Shown one piece after another: positions 1 through 8,821 of a stretch of DNA of 64,000 nucleotides. The stretch is from Candidatus Aenigmatarchaeota archaeon (GTDB taxonomy: Archaea > Aenigmatarchaeota > Aenigmatarchaeia > CG10238-14 > SCSR01): contig JAUWZS010000001.1 of NCBI GenBank assembly GCA_030615205.1, forward strand, positions 273,492 to 337,491, read 5' to 3'. Position 1 is the first letter of the stretch. Each line of letters begins with the position of its first letter. The notes beneath the pieces are model-generated. The model was not told the DNA's origin and did no database searches. It saw nothing but the letters and a program-made list of their open reading frames with translations. The translations under genes were made by a program, and so were the position numbers.

Positions 1-1496
1 TAATCTACTTCGGTGTGAGTGGCACCACCAGCCCAAGCATCTCTATTGTGGATTAGCAGAGTGACATAATCAGATGTCCATGCAGATAAATCCATGACTG
101 TAGAAGTGGTTGTTGTCCATGCAGTCCACTCTTTATAATTTGCGGTGAGTGAGAAAAGGTGAATATTAGTATAGTCTGATATAGGATGCGTAGTATCATC
201 ATTATCTTGAAACTCATCGGTTGTCTTGCTGCGTAAATGAGCGTGGTCTACAATATGGACATGCCCAATAGTTCGAGGATTTACATTACCAGCCTGATAG
301 ACTCTCCAATAAACCCGGACCTTCTTTCCGTCTAAATAGCTCCTGTCACCAATAATGAAAACATAACCTTCACCCCTGCTCGATGCGGTAGAAGAAATAT
401 TTACGCTTGTAGTAGCGTTTACAAAAGAGAAATCAGGACTAGAACTTGAAAACCAGTCATGTTCTCGCAACTGAAATAAATCAAGATTGAGGCCGTCATG
501 AGTAGTTGTTGCATCGTTTTTACCATAGTAAATGTAAATTGTATTGTTTATTACATTAGAAATAAAAGGAATTTCAACCCAGAAAGTAGCATTATCCCCA
601 GTATAGTTTTTTTCCATCCAGTAATCGAGTTCATCGTTAGTGCTGTTGACGAATCTTATATCTCCGAAATCACTTCTTGCTTTATTGTCTATATAGACAG
701 TTGCTCCGGAATCAGTTCCAGTTCCGTTGATGGCCGTGATATTCATTTGATAGTTTGTTTGGTTTCCAGCAGTTGAGCCAGTGATATTGAGAGATTTTCT
801 GTATAGGAAAGAACTATTCCACCATTCCCCACTCAAACAACTCCAAGTCCCGTTGCATAGTGAGAAGATGTGTCCAGATAATCCAATATTATCAGTCCAG
901 TTCAACCTAAATTCTGTTGGCCTACCAGCTACAGTATTATTTGTTGAGTTCAAAGAATAAGTTGGTGGTTCGACCTCATTGTAAGCGTATTTAACATCAT
1001 TTCCAAACCTGAACTCTAGCGTATGCTTGCCTGCAATTATAACTTTACTTATTTTATAACCAGTCTCATCACAATTATAGTTCTCAACAAAAACAACACC
1101 ATCAGTAAGCTCAGTTGTTAAAACGCTATCCCCGCATCTAAGCTCCAAAAATTCTATATCTTTTTCAAATTCAGTGTTGTCAACAGCAGTAATTGTCAGA
1201 TTAGCAGTACCAGTAGTATTAAATCTAACAGTCCAATTCCCATAAAGAGTAGGATAACTTTGAACATCGATAATCGTAATTCCAGAGACTTCATAAATAT
1301 CAGAAGCAGGTGCTTGAGCGAATGCAGACCCCTTAATTATAAATCCTGTGTAATCAACTGTCGGAGGAGCGAATCTGTTTAAAATTAATAATGAAATTAA
1401 CCCTAAACAAGCTATGGAGATGTAGATGCCTATAATTTTACTTCTTTTCGCATTTCTTATGTTACCTATAACTTTACCTATTATTTTATTTACCAC
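1..1496 (-). CDS. large surface/secreted protein with DUF2341-like domain (partial, runs off left edge)
   Basis: Open frame from a GTG start (1494-1496) to the window edge; about 498 residues are visible and the C-terminus is missing. A short basic N-terminus (ending NIRNAKRSK) precedes one hydrophobic segment at about residues 25-45, then a Thr/Asn/Ser-rich ectodomain with many N-x-S/T sequons. Residues about 230-335 resemble DUF2341 (IRFVNSTNDELDYW, ATFWVEIP, TIYIYYGKND), a beta-sandwich module found in archaeal and bacterial cell-surface proteins. An upstream segment (FEKDIEFLELRCGD) is typical of archaeal surface proteins. The start overlaps the end of the upstream wHTH gene by 11 bases, with a GGGGAAG ribosome site, so the two are probably co-transcribed and coupled. 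Role inferred: envelope or adhesion protein anchored by the N-terminal helix. Confidence 0.75.
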   Translation of the reverse strand, partial: MVNKIIGKVIGNIRNAKRSKIIGIYISIACLGLISLLILNRFAPPTVDYTGFIIKGSAFAQAPASDIYEVSGITIIDVQSYPTLYGNWTVRFNTTGTANLTITAVDNTEFEKDIEFLELRCGDSVLTTELTDGVVFVENYNCDETGYKISKVIIAGKHTLEFRFGNDVKYAYNEVEPPTYSLNSTNNTVAGRPTEFRLNWTDNIGLSGHIFSLCNGTWSCLSGEWWNSSFLYRKSLNITGSTAGNQTNYQMNITAINGTGTDSGATVYIDNKARSDFGDIRFVNSTNDELDYWMEKNYTGDNATFWVEIPFISNVINNTIYIYYGKNDATTTHDGLNLDLFQLREHDWFSSSSPDFSFVNATTSVNISSTASSRGEGYVFIIGDRSYLDGKKVRVYWRVYQAGNVNPRTIGHVHIVDHAHLRSKTTDEFQDNDDTTHPISDYTNIHLFSLTANYKEWTAWTTTTSTVMDLSAWTSDYVTLLIHNRDAWAGGATHTEVD

Positions 1497-1707
1497 TTTT
1501 CTTCCCCTGTTTTTTCAAATAACAAAGCTTAGCAGGCCCGATTTTGCGGATTTTGATAATTCCTTCAGAAATGAGGGGCAGAACATACCTCGAAGCGGTT
1601 TGTCTGCTTATGCCAAGCCTGCTAGCTAAATCTATTATTGTCAGCCCTTCAGGATACTTTCCAAGCTCAGTAGCTATTCTTTTCTTTGTTTTAGTTTCAT
1701 TATCCAC
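1486..1707 (-). CDS. small winged helix-turn-helix regulator
   Basis: 73 residues. The sequence KRIATELGKYPEGLTIIDLA followed by SRLGISRQTASRYVLPLI is a classic HTH with recognition helix SRQTASRYV, followed by a wing (EGIIKIRKIGPAKLCYL) and a Lys/Gly-rich tail. There is no ligand or dimer domain, so it is a minimal DNA-binding protein. It lies directly upstream of, and overlaps by 11 bases, the surface-protein gene, which makes local control of that gene the simplest inference. No target site can be assigned. The 188 bases upstream hold AT-rich promoter sequence shared with the divergent prefoldin gene. Confidence 0.75.
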   Translation of the reverse strand: MDNETKTKKRIATELGKYPEGLTIIDLASRLGISRQTASRYVLPLISEGIIKIRKIGPAKLCYLKKQGKKSGK

Positions 1708-1895
1708 AAAATCAGGCCCTCCACGGATTCAAATTAATAACTTTATTCAATTTTTAACTGAATCGTTAATCACAATGGACGCGAATATGATTAACATATA
1801 AATGTTAATACCTGTCGATGAGTATAAATTAATGCCTTTTCCGAGGATTTGTGTATAAACAAAAGTTTTATAGCTTAAACTGATATTAGAATTTT

Positions 1896-2366
1896 ATGAA
1901 TGAGCAGAATTTAGGCAATAGTGAAAGAGAAAAGCAATTGAAAGAAAAATTGATGGCTTATAGAGCTTTAGAAAGTAGAATAAGCACGTTAGCTAAACAG
2001 CAAAATATGTTTGCGTCCAAAACCTTAGAGATACAAAGTACCATAGAGAGCATAGATGAAATTAAAAAAGGAGCGAAGGACATTTTATTCCCGCTCGGCT
2101 CAGCTGCTTATACTAAAGGAGCAATAGCAGATAGAAACAAACTAATTGTTGAAGTTGGCGCAGGTGTTGCGTTAGAGAAAACATCGGATGAGGCAAAAAT
2201 GATTTTGGAAAAAAGAAAAAAAGAACTGGAGGAAGCGATGGGAGTTCTGCAAAAAGAAATACAAAGCATATCCGCAATGATGCAAAAGATAGAACTCGAT
2301 GCGCAAGGGATAATTCATAAGGCTCAAAAAGAAGGAGAGAAATTCAGACTGGTGTCGTCAGAGTAA
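1896..2366 (+). CDS. pfdA: prefoldin alpha subunit
   Basis: 156 residues with the prefoldin architecture: an N-terminal coiled coil (about 8-50), a central beta-hairpin region (about 60-100: LFPLGSAAYTKGAI, then LIVEVGAGVALEKT) and a C-terminal coiled coil (about 100-150). Two alpha and four beta subunits form a jellyfish-shaped hexamer that captures unfolded proteins and delivers them to the thermosome, encoded at 37741-39396. The motif V(E)VGAGVALEK is characteristic of the alpha subunit. It is followed 48 bases later by ftsY. A TATA-like element (TTTTATA, about 1867-1873) sits about 25 bases before the ATG, so the message is probably leaderless. Confidence 0.9.
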   Translation: MNEQNLGNSEREKQLKEKLMAYRALESRISTLAKQQNMFASKTLEIQSTIESIDEIKKGAKDILFPLGSAAYTKGAIADRNKLIVEVGAGVALEKTSDEAKMILEKRKKELEEAMGVLQKEIQSISAMMQKIELDAQGIIHKAQKEGEKFRLVSSE

Positions 2367-2414
2367 TGAAACCAATTGTTTGATATGATTCATTTAATTC
2401 GTTCGGTGTAAAAG

Positions 2415-3590
2415 ATGTTTGGGATTCTAAAAAAGAAACTTTCTAAAGCAATAAAATCGATTTCTGAAAAATTTAAAGAAAAGGAAGAAATTGAAAAGGA
2501 AAAACCAATTGAAGAAGAACCAGTCAAAGAACAGCCCATAGTCGAAGAGCATCCTGTAGTTGAGGAGAAACTTGTTGAACCTTTGGAGTTCAAACCTAAG
2601 GTTGCGCCGAAGCCTGAAGTTGTAAAACCTAAAATTGAGCTTGAGAAGATTAAAGTTGAGAAGGAACCTGAAAAGGAAGTAGAGAAGAAAGTAGAAAAAC
2701 CAAAAAAGAAATTCTTTATTAAAAGGGCAATTGAGCGCGTGACAAGAAAGATTATTGCCAAAAAACTGGATGAGAGCGACTTGCTGCCAGTGTTGGGCGA
2801 ACTTGAGATTGATTTGATTGAAGCTGATGTGGCAGTGGCCGTTGCAGAAAAAATAAAGAACGATTTGCTGAAAGATCTAGCTGGCAAAGAAATAAAGCGT
2901 GGCAAAGAAAAAGAAGTGATTGTAGCTGCGTTTAAGAAAAGCTTGATGGATATTTTGTCTGTTCCGGAAATAGATTTGAAAAAGGTCGCAGCTGAGAAGA
3001 AGCCGGTCACACTGCTGTTTCTAGGTTTTAATGGAAGCGGTAAGACAACGTCAATAGCCAAACTTGCAAATTGGCTGAAGAGCGAAGGATTCACATGCGT
3101 GCTGGCAGCAGCTGATACTTTTCGTGCGGCTTCACTTGAGCAACTTGAAGAGCATGCGAACAAAATCGGAGTGAAAATGATAAAACACAAATATGGAGCA
3201 GATCCTGCTGCTGTGGTGTACGATGCGATTGAGCACGCAAAAGCGAAGGGCGTGAATTTTGTGCTTGCTGACACAGCAGGTCGAGTGCATACGAATAAAG
3301 ATTTGATGAAAGAGATGGAAAAAATCATACGTGTGAACAAACCGGATTTGAAAATATTGGTGATCGATTCGCTGACCGGAAATGATGCTGTATTGCAGGC
3401 GCAGGCATTTGGCGAACTCGGTGTGGATGCTGTGGTATTCACGAAAGTAGACGTTAATGAGAAAGGTGGTGCAATACTTTCTGTAACACATGAGCTCAAA
3501 AAGCCGATTCTCTTTTTGGGTCTGGGCCAGGAATATAAGGATTTTGAGGAATTTGATGCAGAGAAATTCGTAAATAATGTTTTAAGTTAA
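2415..3590 (+). CDS. ftsY: signal recognition particle receptor FtsY
   Basis: 391 residues. The first ~100 residues are a highly charged Glu/Lys/Pro-rich A domain thought to contact the membrane, followed by the four-helix N domain and the GTPase G domain. Motifs: G1 GFNGSGKTT (about 203-211), DTFRAASLEQL, G3 DTAGR, G4 TKVD, and the C-terminal GLGQEYKDFEEFD closing motif. FtsY docks SRP54-ribosome complexes at the membrane and the two GTPases activate each other; SRP54 is the next plus-strand gene. The ATG at 2415 has an upstream GGTGTAAAAG ribosome site. A 369-residue minus-strand ORF on this gene is an antisense shadow. Confidence 0.95.
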   Translation: MFGILKKKLSKAIKSISEKFKEKEEIEKEKPIEEEPVKEQPIVEEHPVVEEKLVEPLEFKPKVAPKPEVVKPKIELEKIKVEKEPEKEVEKKVEKPKKKFFIKRAIERVTRKIIAKKLDESDLLPVLGELEIDLIEADVAVAVAEKIKNDLLKDLAGKEIKRGKEKEVIVAAFKKSLMDILSVPEIDLKKVAAEKKPVTLLFLGFNGSGKTTSIAKLANWLKSEGFTCVLAAADTFRAASLEQLEEHANKIGVKMIKHKYGADPAAVVYDAIEHAKAKGVNFVLADTAGRVHTNKDLMKEMEKIIRVNKPDLKILVIDSLTGNDAVLQAQAFGELGVDAVVFTKVDVNEKGGAILSVTHELKKPILFLGLGQEYKDFEEFDAEKFVNNVLS

Positions 3591-3594
3591 TGTA

Positions 3595-3984
3595 TCAATC
3601 CAAAATTACACCGTAACAATTCATTATACCTATTATGTTTTCTATTGCTTCGGTCAAGTGCTTTTTAGCATCATTTTTGATTGCTGCATGATCAACAGCA
3701 AAGCTATAGTCAAAAGGTTTTATCTCTCGTAGACATCGATCAGAATCTCCAAGTCTGCTTAAGTGAACTCTAGTTAGATTAACAATAACTGGAAATTTAC
3801 ATCTTAATGATGATATATAATCTCTGAATGTTCTTCTTGATTTGTCGAAAACAGCTCTCACAACATCAATCATCAATTCAGTTGTCAGATCTCCTTTAAG
3901 ACCAGTTAAATAAGGTACTGTCGCACTCAATTCTGTATGTCTGTATTTTATCATTTTTAAGGTTTGTTCGTTCGGACTTTTCAT
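3595..3984 (-). CDS. conserved-looking hypothetical protein between ftsY and srp54
   Basis: 129 residues from the ATG at 3982-3984. A longer frame extends upstream into srp54 but lacks support: a TATA-like element (GGTTTAAATTC on the minus strand, about 4008-4018) lies about 25-30 bases before this ATG, indicating a leaderless transcript. The protein is soluble and basic-to-neutral, with no transmembrane segment and one Cys near each end of its C-terminal half. It contains LTTELMIDVVRAVFDKSRRT and HLTEAIENIIGIMNCYGVIL, which look helical. I do not recognise a family. It is convergent with ftsY (4-base gap) and divergent from srp54, so it is an independent unit inserted between two SRP-pathway genes. 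Confidence 0.6.
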   Translation of the reverse strand: MKSPNEQTLKMIKYRHTELSATVPYLTGLKGDLTTELMIDVVRAVFDKSRRTFRDYISSLRCKFPVIVNLTRVHLSRLGDSDRCLREIKPFDYSFAVDHAAIKNDAKKHLTEAIENIIGIMNCYGVILD

Positions 3985-4069
3985 AAACTTTAATTTAAAC
4001 ACAAAAGAATTTAAACCTTGTTTTGAAAATTTGTAACATTTTAAAACATAATAAAAACTAATGATTAGT

Positions 4070-5395
4070 ATGTTAGACAACCTTGGTAAGGGGCTTAGTG
4101 CCTTGATAAAGAAGCTTGTTACAGGTACGACTATCGATAAAGCATCTGTGGAACAGCTGCTAAAAGACCTGCGACGCATTCTCCTTCAAGCTGATGTTGA
4201 CGCTGCGATGGCAGATGAATTGATTGCAAATATCCTCAAACAATGCCTGGAGCAGAAAATCCCAGCTGGTCTGACTCTTCGCGAGCATGTTTTAAAAACG
4301 ATTTACGATGAACTTGTGAAATTGCTTGGCAAAGCGCCGGCAAAGCTCGTGGATAAAAAAAGAATAATGTTTATCGGGCTTTTCGGAAGCGGAAAAACAA
4401 CAAGCATAGCTAAATTAGCTCGTTATTATAAAAAGAAAGGAAAGAGGTCTGCACTTGTAGCACTTGACTACCACAGGCCTGCGGCCCCGCAACAGCTAAA
4501 ACAGCTTGGTGACCAATTGAAAGTTCCTGTTCACATAAATGATAGCAAAGATCCATATGCATGTGCTAAGGAGGGCTTGGAGAAATTCGGTAAATACGAT
4601 ATTATAATTTTCGATACTGCTGGTAGAAATGCGCTGGATAAGGAGTTGGCAGATGAGTTGAAAAAACTCGGCGAAATAATAAAGCCGGATGAAGTACTTT
4701 TGACAATACCGGCTGACCTTGGAAAAGTTGCGCGTAAGCAGAGCGAGGAATTTAATAAACTTGTGGGGATAACCGGAGTTTTTGTAACAAAGATGGATGG
4801 AACAGCAAAGGCAGGCGGTGCACTTGCAGCAACTTCAGTGACAGGAGCTAAGGTAAAGTTTATTGGAACTGGCGAGAAACTAGAAGATTTTGAGTTGTAC
4901 AATCCTGAACGATTTGTTTCGCGGTTGCTCGGGCTTGGCGATTTGCAGACATTGTTAGAAAAAGCAAAAGAGACAGATATGAAAGAAGAAACAATTGAAA
5001 AAATTGTTGAGGGTAAGTTCACGTTGACAGATTTTTATGAGCAGATAGAAGCAATGCAAAAGATGGGTCCGATGAGCAAGGTGCTTTCGATGGTGCCTGG
5101 TGCTGGTATGATGAAACTGCCTAAAGGCGTGATTGAAAAACAGGAGCAGAAGATGAAAAACTACAAACATATAATCAACAGCATGACCAAGGAAGAACGC
5201 GAAAACCCGGAAATGATTAATGCAAGTCGCATAAAGCGAGTGGCGAAAGGCAGTGGACGGCCAGAATCAGATGTGCGTGAACTGTTGAACCAATACAAAC
5301 AAATGAAAAAACTTATGCGCAGTTTGGGCGGACAAGCTGGGCTAAAACGCGGTGCATTTAAAAACTTGGCTAAGCAATTTGGGTTTAAACTTTAG
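4070..5395 (+). CDS. srp54: signal recognition particle GTPase SRP54
   Basis: About 441 residues using the ATG at 4070 (MLDNLGKGLSALIKKL); an ATG three codons earlier (4061) is also possible. N domain, then G domain with GLFGSGKTTSIAKLA, DYHRPAAPQQL, DTAGR and TKMDGTAKAGG, then the Met-rich M domain (about 300-441: MQKMGPMSKVLSMVPGAGMM, then NQYKQMKKLMRSLGG). The M domain binds signal sequences and 7S RNA; SRP54 then pairs with FtsY (2415-3590). Full family length. A TATA-like AACATTTTAAAAC stretch (about 4035-4047) lies about 25 bases upstream of the start. The 7S RNA gene is not seen in this window. Confidence 0.95.
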   Translation: MLDNLGKGLSALIKKLVTGTTIDKASVEQLLKDLRRILLQADVDAAMADELIANILKQCLEQKIPAGLTLREHVLKTIYDELVKLLGKAPAKLVDKKRIMFIGLFGSGKTTSIAKLARYYKKKGKRSALVALDYHRPAAPQQLKQLGDQLKVPVHINDSKDPYACAKEGLEKFGKYDIIIFDTAGRNALDKELADELKKLGEIIKPDEVLLTIPADLGKVARKQSEEFNKLVGITGVFVTKMDGTAKAGGALAATSVTGAKVKFIGTGEKLEDFELYNPERFVSRLLGLGDLQTLLEKAKETDMKEETIEKIVEGKFTLTDFYEQIEAMQKMGPMSKVLSMVPGAGMMKLPKGVIEKQEQKMKNYKHIINSMTKEERENPEMINASRIKRVAKGSGRPESDVRELLNQYKQMKKLMRSLGGQAGLKRGAFKNLAKQFGFKL

Positions 5396-5440
5396 ATATT
5401 ATAATTTATTTCGTTACTCCAACAATGCTATGGTGAAACA

Positions 5441-6712
5441 ATGAAAATTTTAGAAAAGGCAATTGAAATTTTAAAGGAAAACTATATTTGTGATTCCTGC
5501 GTTGGCCGCCAGTTCGCTGAGCTACTTAGCGGTCTGACAAACAAAGAGCGTGGAAAGATAGTTAGGCATTACATAGCATTTCTGATAGATTCTGGCGAGA
5601 AAATAGCTGTTGATAGTTCGAACTTCTATGGAATGAAATTTCGCAATGTAAAAATAAGGCCGAAAAAACCAGAAAAATGCAAGATATGTAAAAATTTTTT
5701 TTTTGAAAGGATAAACGGACTAGCTAAACTTGTTGCAGAAAAGCTGAGCGGCTACGAGTTTGACAGTTTTTTAATAGGCACAATTGTCTCTTCAGATTTA
5801 ATTCGTGGAGAAGAAAAAGTTTGGAGTGAGGCAGGGATAGAGTTTGTTGAACCAATAAAGAATGAAATAAATCGTGAATTGGGCAAGAGAGTAGAAAAAA
5901 TTACTTGTAAAAGCTTTGGTCTCAAATCACCAGACATAACTGCGATAGTTAATTTGGAGACAAACCACATTCAGTTGCAAATAAGGAGCCTGTACATTTA
6001 TGGAAAATATCAAAAGCTTGTGCGCGGCATACCACAGACAAAATGGATCTGCAAAGCTTGTGGTGGTAAAGGATGCATTGCATGCGAAGGCGAAGGAAAG
6101 TTGTATAAGACTTCTGTGCAGGAAATTATGGAAAAGCCGTTAATAAAAACGGTCAAGGCAAGGCGATCCAAATTCCATGGAGCTGGTCGTGAGGATGTTG
6201 ACGCACGTTGCTTGGGTAAACGCCCTTTTGTGATAGAACTTGTAAATCCAAGAAAAAGAAAAATAAATTTAAAGAAAATCCAGGCGTGGATTAACAAATC
6301 AAAGAAAATAAAAGTTTATGGTTTAAAAATTGCGCAGAAGAGGGCCATTCAAGAACTTAAATTCTCTCACTATGATAAAACATACCTTGCACAAGTTACA
6401 TTTGCGAAGAAAATCGATAAGAAAAAATTAAAGCTTTTGAAGACTCTGCGCGGTGTAACAATAAAACAAAAAACACCCATGCGTGTTGTGCGTAGGAGGA
6501 GCAATAGAGTAAGAAAAAGAAAAGTAAATAAAATCAGCGCAAAGCTGATTGGAGAAAAAAAGATACAATTGAAAATCCAAGGAGAAGCCGGTCTTTATAT
6601 AAAAGAACTTATAGTAGGTGACGAAGGCCGGACAGAGCCAAATATTGCAGGGATTCTAGACAATAAAGTTAAAAGCATAAAGTTAGATGTAATTAAGATA
6701 CATGTTAGCTAA
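5441..6712 (+). CDS. pus10: tRNA pseudouridine synthase Pus10
   Basis: 423 residues. The N-terminal part has a zinc-binding CxxC (CDSCVGRQF) and a second pair (CKICKNFF) with a THUMP-like region, followed by the catalytic fold. The catalytic aspartate lies in GREDVDAR (about 249-256), the Pus10 signature, followed by KRPFVIELVNPRKRKI. Archaeal Pus10 makes pseudouridine 54 and 55 in the T-loop of tRNAs. A Cys-rich insert (CKACGGKGCIACEGEG, about 205-220) looks like an extra zinc knuckle. The gene starts a probable operon pus10-rpl21e-rpoF-DUF655 with gaps of 13-51 bases. Start ATG at 5441 is preceded by TGGTGAAACA, a plausible ribosome site. Confidence 0.93.
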   Translation: MKILEKAIEILKENYICDSCVGRQFAELLSGLTNKERGKIVRHYIAFLIDSGEKIAVDSSNFYGMKFRNVKIRPKKPEKCKICKNFFFERINGLAKLVAEKLSGYEFDSFLIGTIVSSDLIRGEEKVWSEAGIEFVEPIKNEINRELGKRVEKITCKSFGLKSPDITAIVNLETNHIQLQIRSLYIYGKYQKLVRGIPQTKWICKACGGKGCIACEGEGKLYKTSVQEIMEKPLIKTVKARRSKFHGAGREDVDARCLGKRPFVIELVNPRKRKINLKKIQAWINKSKKIKVYGLKIAQKRAIQELKFSHYDKTYLAQVTFAKKIDKKKLKLLKTLRGVTIKQKTPMRVVRRRSNRVRKRKVNKISAKLIGEKKIQLKIQGEAGLYIKELIVGDEGRTEPNIAGILDNKVKSIKLDVIKIHVS

Positions 6713-6737
6713 AAACACATGATAAAAAGTGATATAG

Positions 6738-7022
6738 ATGGTTAAAAAATCGCGCGGATTCCGCAGTGGCACTAGGAAGAAGCTTAGGCAGAAGCCGTCT
6801 AACAGGCCTGCGATAACCAAGTTTCTACGTACGTTCAAACGCGATGAAAAAGTTATGATTTTTCCAGAGCCAGCTAGCCAGAAAGGAATGCCATTTCCAA
6901 GGTATAAAGGAGAGGTAGGTAAGGTTGTTGGAAAGCGTGGAAAAAGCTATTTGGTTGAAATTATCAATGGTAAAAAGAAGAAAATAATTATTTCTAGACC
7001 AGAACATTTAAAAAGAGCTTAA
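6738..7022 (+). CDS. rpl21e: 50S ribosomal protein L21e
   Basis: 94 residues, normal for the family. It begins with the characteristic KSRGFRSGTRKKLRQKP and contains the SH3-like KGEVGKVVGKRGKSYLVEI segment. L21e is found in archaeal and eukaryotic large subunits near the central protuberance. It lies 25 bases after pus10 and 51 bases before rpoF, a gene order common in archaea that couples tRNA modification, ribosome and RNA polymerase genes. Confidence 0.95.
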   Translation: MVKKSRGFRSGTRKKLRQKPSNRPAITKFLRTFKRDEKVMIFPEPASQKGMPFPRYKGEVGKVVGKRGKSYLVEIINGKKKKIIISRPEHLKRA

Positions 7023-7073
7023 TCTCTATATCTAAATATATAAGAATTTGTAAATGATTAGAGGAGGGTTTAG

Positions 7074-7412
7074 ATGAATCTGCTCAAAGAAGAAATGATA
7101 ACTAATGCAAAGGCGAAAGAGGCACTCAGCAGTATCGACAAGGAGGACGATATGAAATATGAGCAGAAGAATGCCTATGGCAATTTGAAAAAATTTGTGA
7201 ATTTAGATCCCAAGAAAATTGAGGTGTTTGTAAAAGAGCTAGAAAAAAACAAAAAATTGAGAGAAAGGCAGATAGTGGCAATAGCTAATATGCTACCTGA
7301 AGACACAGACGATCTTAGAATAATATTACAGAGGGAATATTCGAACTATACACAAGAAGAAATCAATCTAATTCTGGACTTGGTGCGTAAGTCTAAGTTG
7401 TCAACAAAATAG
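7074..7412 (+). CDS. rpoF: RNA polymerase subunit F (Rpo4)
   Basis: 112 residues, all helical in appearance, matching the archaeal Rpb4 homologue that pairs with subunit E (Rpo7) to form the stalk. C-terminal HRDC-like part: FVKELEKNKKLRERQIVAIA followed by NMLPEDTDDLRIILQRE, typical of the family. GAGGAGGGTTTAG just upstream of the ATG is a strong ribosome site. It sits between rpl21e and the DUF655 gene, the usual archaeal context. The rpoE partner is not in this window. Confidence 0.9.
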   Translation: MNLLKEEMITNAKAKEALSSIDKEDDMKYEQKNAYGNLKKFVNLDPKKIEVFVKELEKNKKLRERQIVAIANMLPEDTDDLRIILQREYSNYTQEEINLILDLVRKSKLSTK

Positions 7413-7425
7413 ACCTGGTGATTCC

Positions 7426-7974
7426 ATGGTTGCGAAAGATGATTATGTAATAGTATTAGATTTTCTCCCACAGGGAAGATCTGGCGATAGGAAAGCTGAG
7501 CCTCTTGCCCAGGTAATTGGAGAAAGGTTCTTCAATTTGTTAGAAATTATTATAAAAGATGGCGTGAGCATCAAACCAAAAGATAGGATATACATAGGTG
7601 GGGATAAAAGGGAGGAAGTGAAATATATACGTTCGAGAATAGCTTACATGCATCTGACAAACTTTTCAAAGATAGAACTTGAGAGTACTATCAACGATTT
7701 GATATCCAAGGATGAGAAAAGATTCGTAGATTTTTTCAACCATGCAGGGCCGATAACTACACGTCTCCATAGTTTAGAACTTTTGCCTGGTATAGGTAAG
7801 CGGCATATGTGGGATATAATAACGAAGAGAAAAGAAAAGCCGTTCGAGAGCTTTGATGATTTGAAGAACCGCGTTACAATGCTCCCAGATCCTAAGAAAA
7901 TGATAATAAAAAGAATTTTAGATGAGTTGCAGACTAAAGATAGGCATAGGCTTTTTGTTTCAAGCATGACTTAA
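7426..7974 (+). CDS. DUF655 family protein, probable RNA-binding OB/helix-hairpin-helix protein
   Basis: 182 residues. N-terminal OB-like beta-barrel region (DDYVIVLDFLPQGRS, then VSIKPKDRIYIGGDKREEV) and a C-terminal helix-hairpin-helix segment (LELLPGIGKRHMWDIITKRK, then PFESFDDLKNRV). These are the features of DUF655, an archaeal family nearly always found after rpl21e and rpoF and often before the rRNA dimethyltransferase gene; that last gene is absent here. The function is not established; a nucleic-acid-binding role in ribosome or RNA metabolism is inferred. The start is 13 bases after rpoF with GGTGATTCC just before the ATG. Confidence 0.85.
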   Translation: MVAKDDYVIVLDFLPQGRSGDRKAEPLAQVIGERFFNLLEIIIKDGVSIKPKDRIYIGGDKREEVKYIRSRIAYMHLTNFSKIELESTINDLISKDEKRFVDFFNHAGPITTRLHSLELLPGIGKRHMWDIITKRKEKPFESFDDLKNRVTMLPDPKKMIIKRILDELQTKDRHRLFVSSMT

Positions 7975-8007
7975 ACATAGTTTGAAGGTATTGTTCTGAA
8001 AGTGATC

Positions 8008-8220
8008 TCAATCCAAAACTCTTTTCATAGCTATTGCTACTGATATCCAGAGAAGCCCGCCTAGGAGAAAGAGAATAAAAGCAAAAACAAGCGCAAATGT
8101 GTAGCTTATTCCTGTGACTCCGCTCCCGCTTTCCAAATGACCAGAAACCATTGACCCGGCCATTATGCAGATTGTGCCAAGTATCCAAAACAATACCATC
8201 TTCCAATTCCTTCCAGCCAT
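8008..8220 (-). CDS. small membrane protein with two transmembrane helices
   Basis: 70 residues with two hydrophobic helices, roughly residues 8-25 (VLFWILGTICIMAGSMV) and 38-62 (TFALVFAFILFLLGGLLWIS), joined by a Ser/Gly-rich loop. Charged residues at the N-terminus (GRNWK) and C-terminus (KRVLD) suggest both ends face the cytoplasm. I do not recognise a family. It follows the aEF1B gene on the same strand at a distance of 34 bases and could be co-transcribed. A different-frame 90-residue ORF overlapping it was set aside because this frame has clean membrane periodicity. Confidence 0.6.
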   Translation of the reverse strand: MAGRNWKMVLFWILGTICIMAGSMVSGHLESGSGVTGISYTFALVFAFILFLLGGLLWISVAIAMKRVLD

Positions 8221-8254
8221 AATTAGAAATTGGAATTGGAGAATAAAAATCTAA

Positions 8255-8512
8255 TCAAAGCGTTCTCGTCAGATCCGTAACTTCAACTCCACTGACCTCA
8301 TCGAGCTTCTTTAGTTTTTCTTCTATAGCGCTCAACTCGCCGCCTGCATCTGGTATAATCTTAATAACATTCAGCGCAACGAGGCCAAATGCAATCGGCT
8401 CGCGTTTTATCCGATCCGCTTTTATAAGATCTTTTATTTTAGCTTCAAGCGCATCTAAATCCACATCAACTCCAGTTGGCATAACTCTAAAAGTTACAAT
8501 TACTTCAGCCAT
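8255..8512 (-). CDS. ef1b: translation elongation factor 1-beta (aEF1B)
   Basis: 85 residues, the size of the archaeal factor, which consists only of the catalytic guanine-exchange domain. The alpha-beta sandwich repeats are visible: VIVTFRVMPTGVDVDLDALE, then KREPIAFGLVALNVIKIIPD, then LDEVSGVEVTDLTRTL. It exchanges GDP for GTP on EF-1A, encoded at 32020-33300. It directly follows the zinc-ribbon gene at 8544-8720 on the same strand, a pairing widely conserved in archaea, so they are likely one operon. Confidence 0.93.
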   Translation of the reverse strand: MAEVIVTFRVMPTGVDVDLDALEAKIKDLIKADRIKREPIAFGLVALNVIKIIPDAGGELSAIEEKLKKLDEVSGVEVTDLTRTL

Positions 8513-8543
8513 AGATAATCACAACTTTTGAAAGAACCACCAT

Positions 8544-8720
8544 TTACGGTCCGACAAAGCCGCAACCGCTACATTTATAACTTATACTCGCACCTTTACA
8601 CTTCTTGCAGCGTAGTATCCATTCTTCGCCACAATTCGGGCAGCGGAATTTTACGAAATTATCACTCGTGCGTATGTGCTTATTGCAGCTTGTGCAGTTC
8701 ATTGTTTTTTTATCCGTCAT
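8544..8720 (-). CDS. zinc-ribbon RNA-binding protein (DUF1610-like)
   Basis: 58 residues from the ATG at 8718-8720; a GTG three codons upstream is an alternative. Four CxxC pairs (CTSC, CPNC, CKKC, CSGC) form two zinc ribbons, and the protein ends in CSGCGFVGP, matching the short archaeal zinc-ribbon family that accompanies aEF1B. The family is annotated as RNA-binding and probably associates with the translation machinery; this is by family, not shown here. Transcribed toward the aEF1B gene with a 31-base gap. Confidence 0.85.
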   Translation of the reverse strand: MTDKKTMNCTSCNKHIRTSDNFVKFRCPNCGEEWILRCKKCKGASISYKCSGCGFVGP

Positions 8721-8821
8721 TTTCTTCACATCTTCTTCAATCCTTTACATATCCTCTACACTTCTTTTAAACAGACTATTTAAATAATATTAATAAATTT
8801 TATATCTATTGGCTATTTGAA

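Noticed and set aside
2390-3499. 369-residue minus-strand ORF over ftsY
   Set aside because: Antisense shadow of the Lys/Glu-rich ftsY frame; Ser/Phe-rich translation without any domain, and ftsY is unambiguous.
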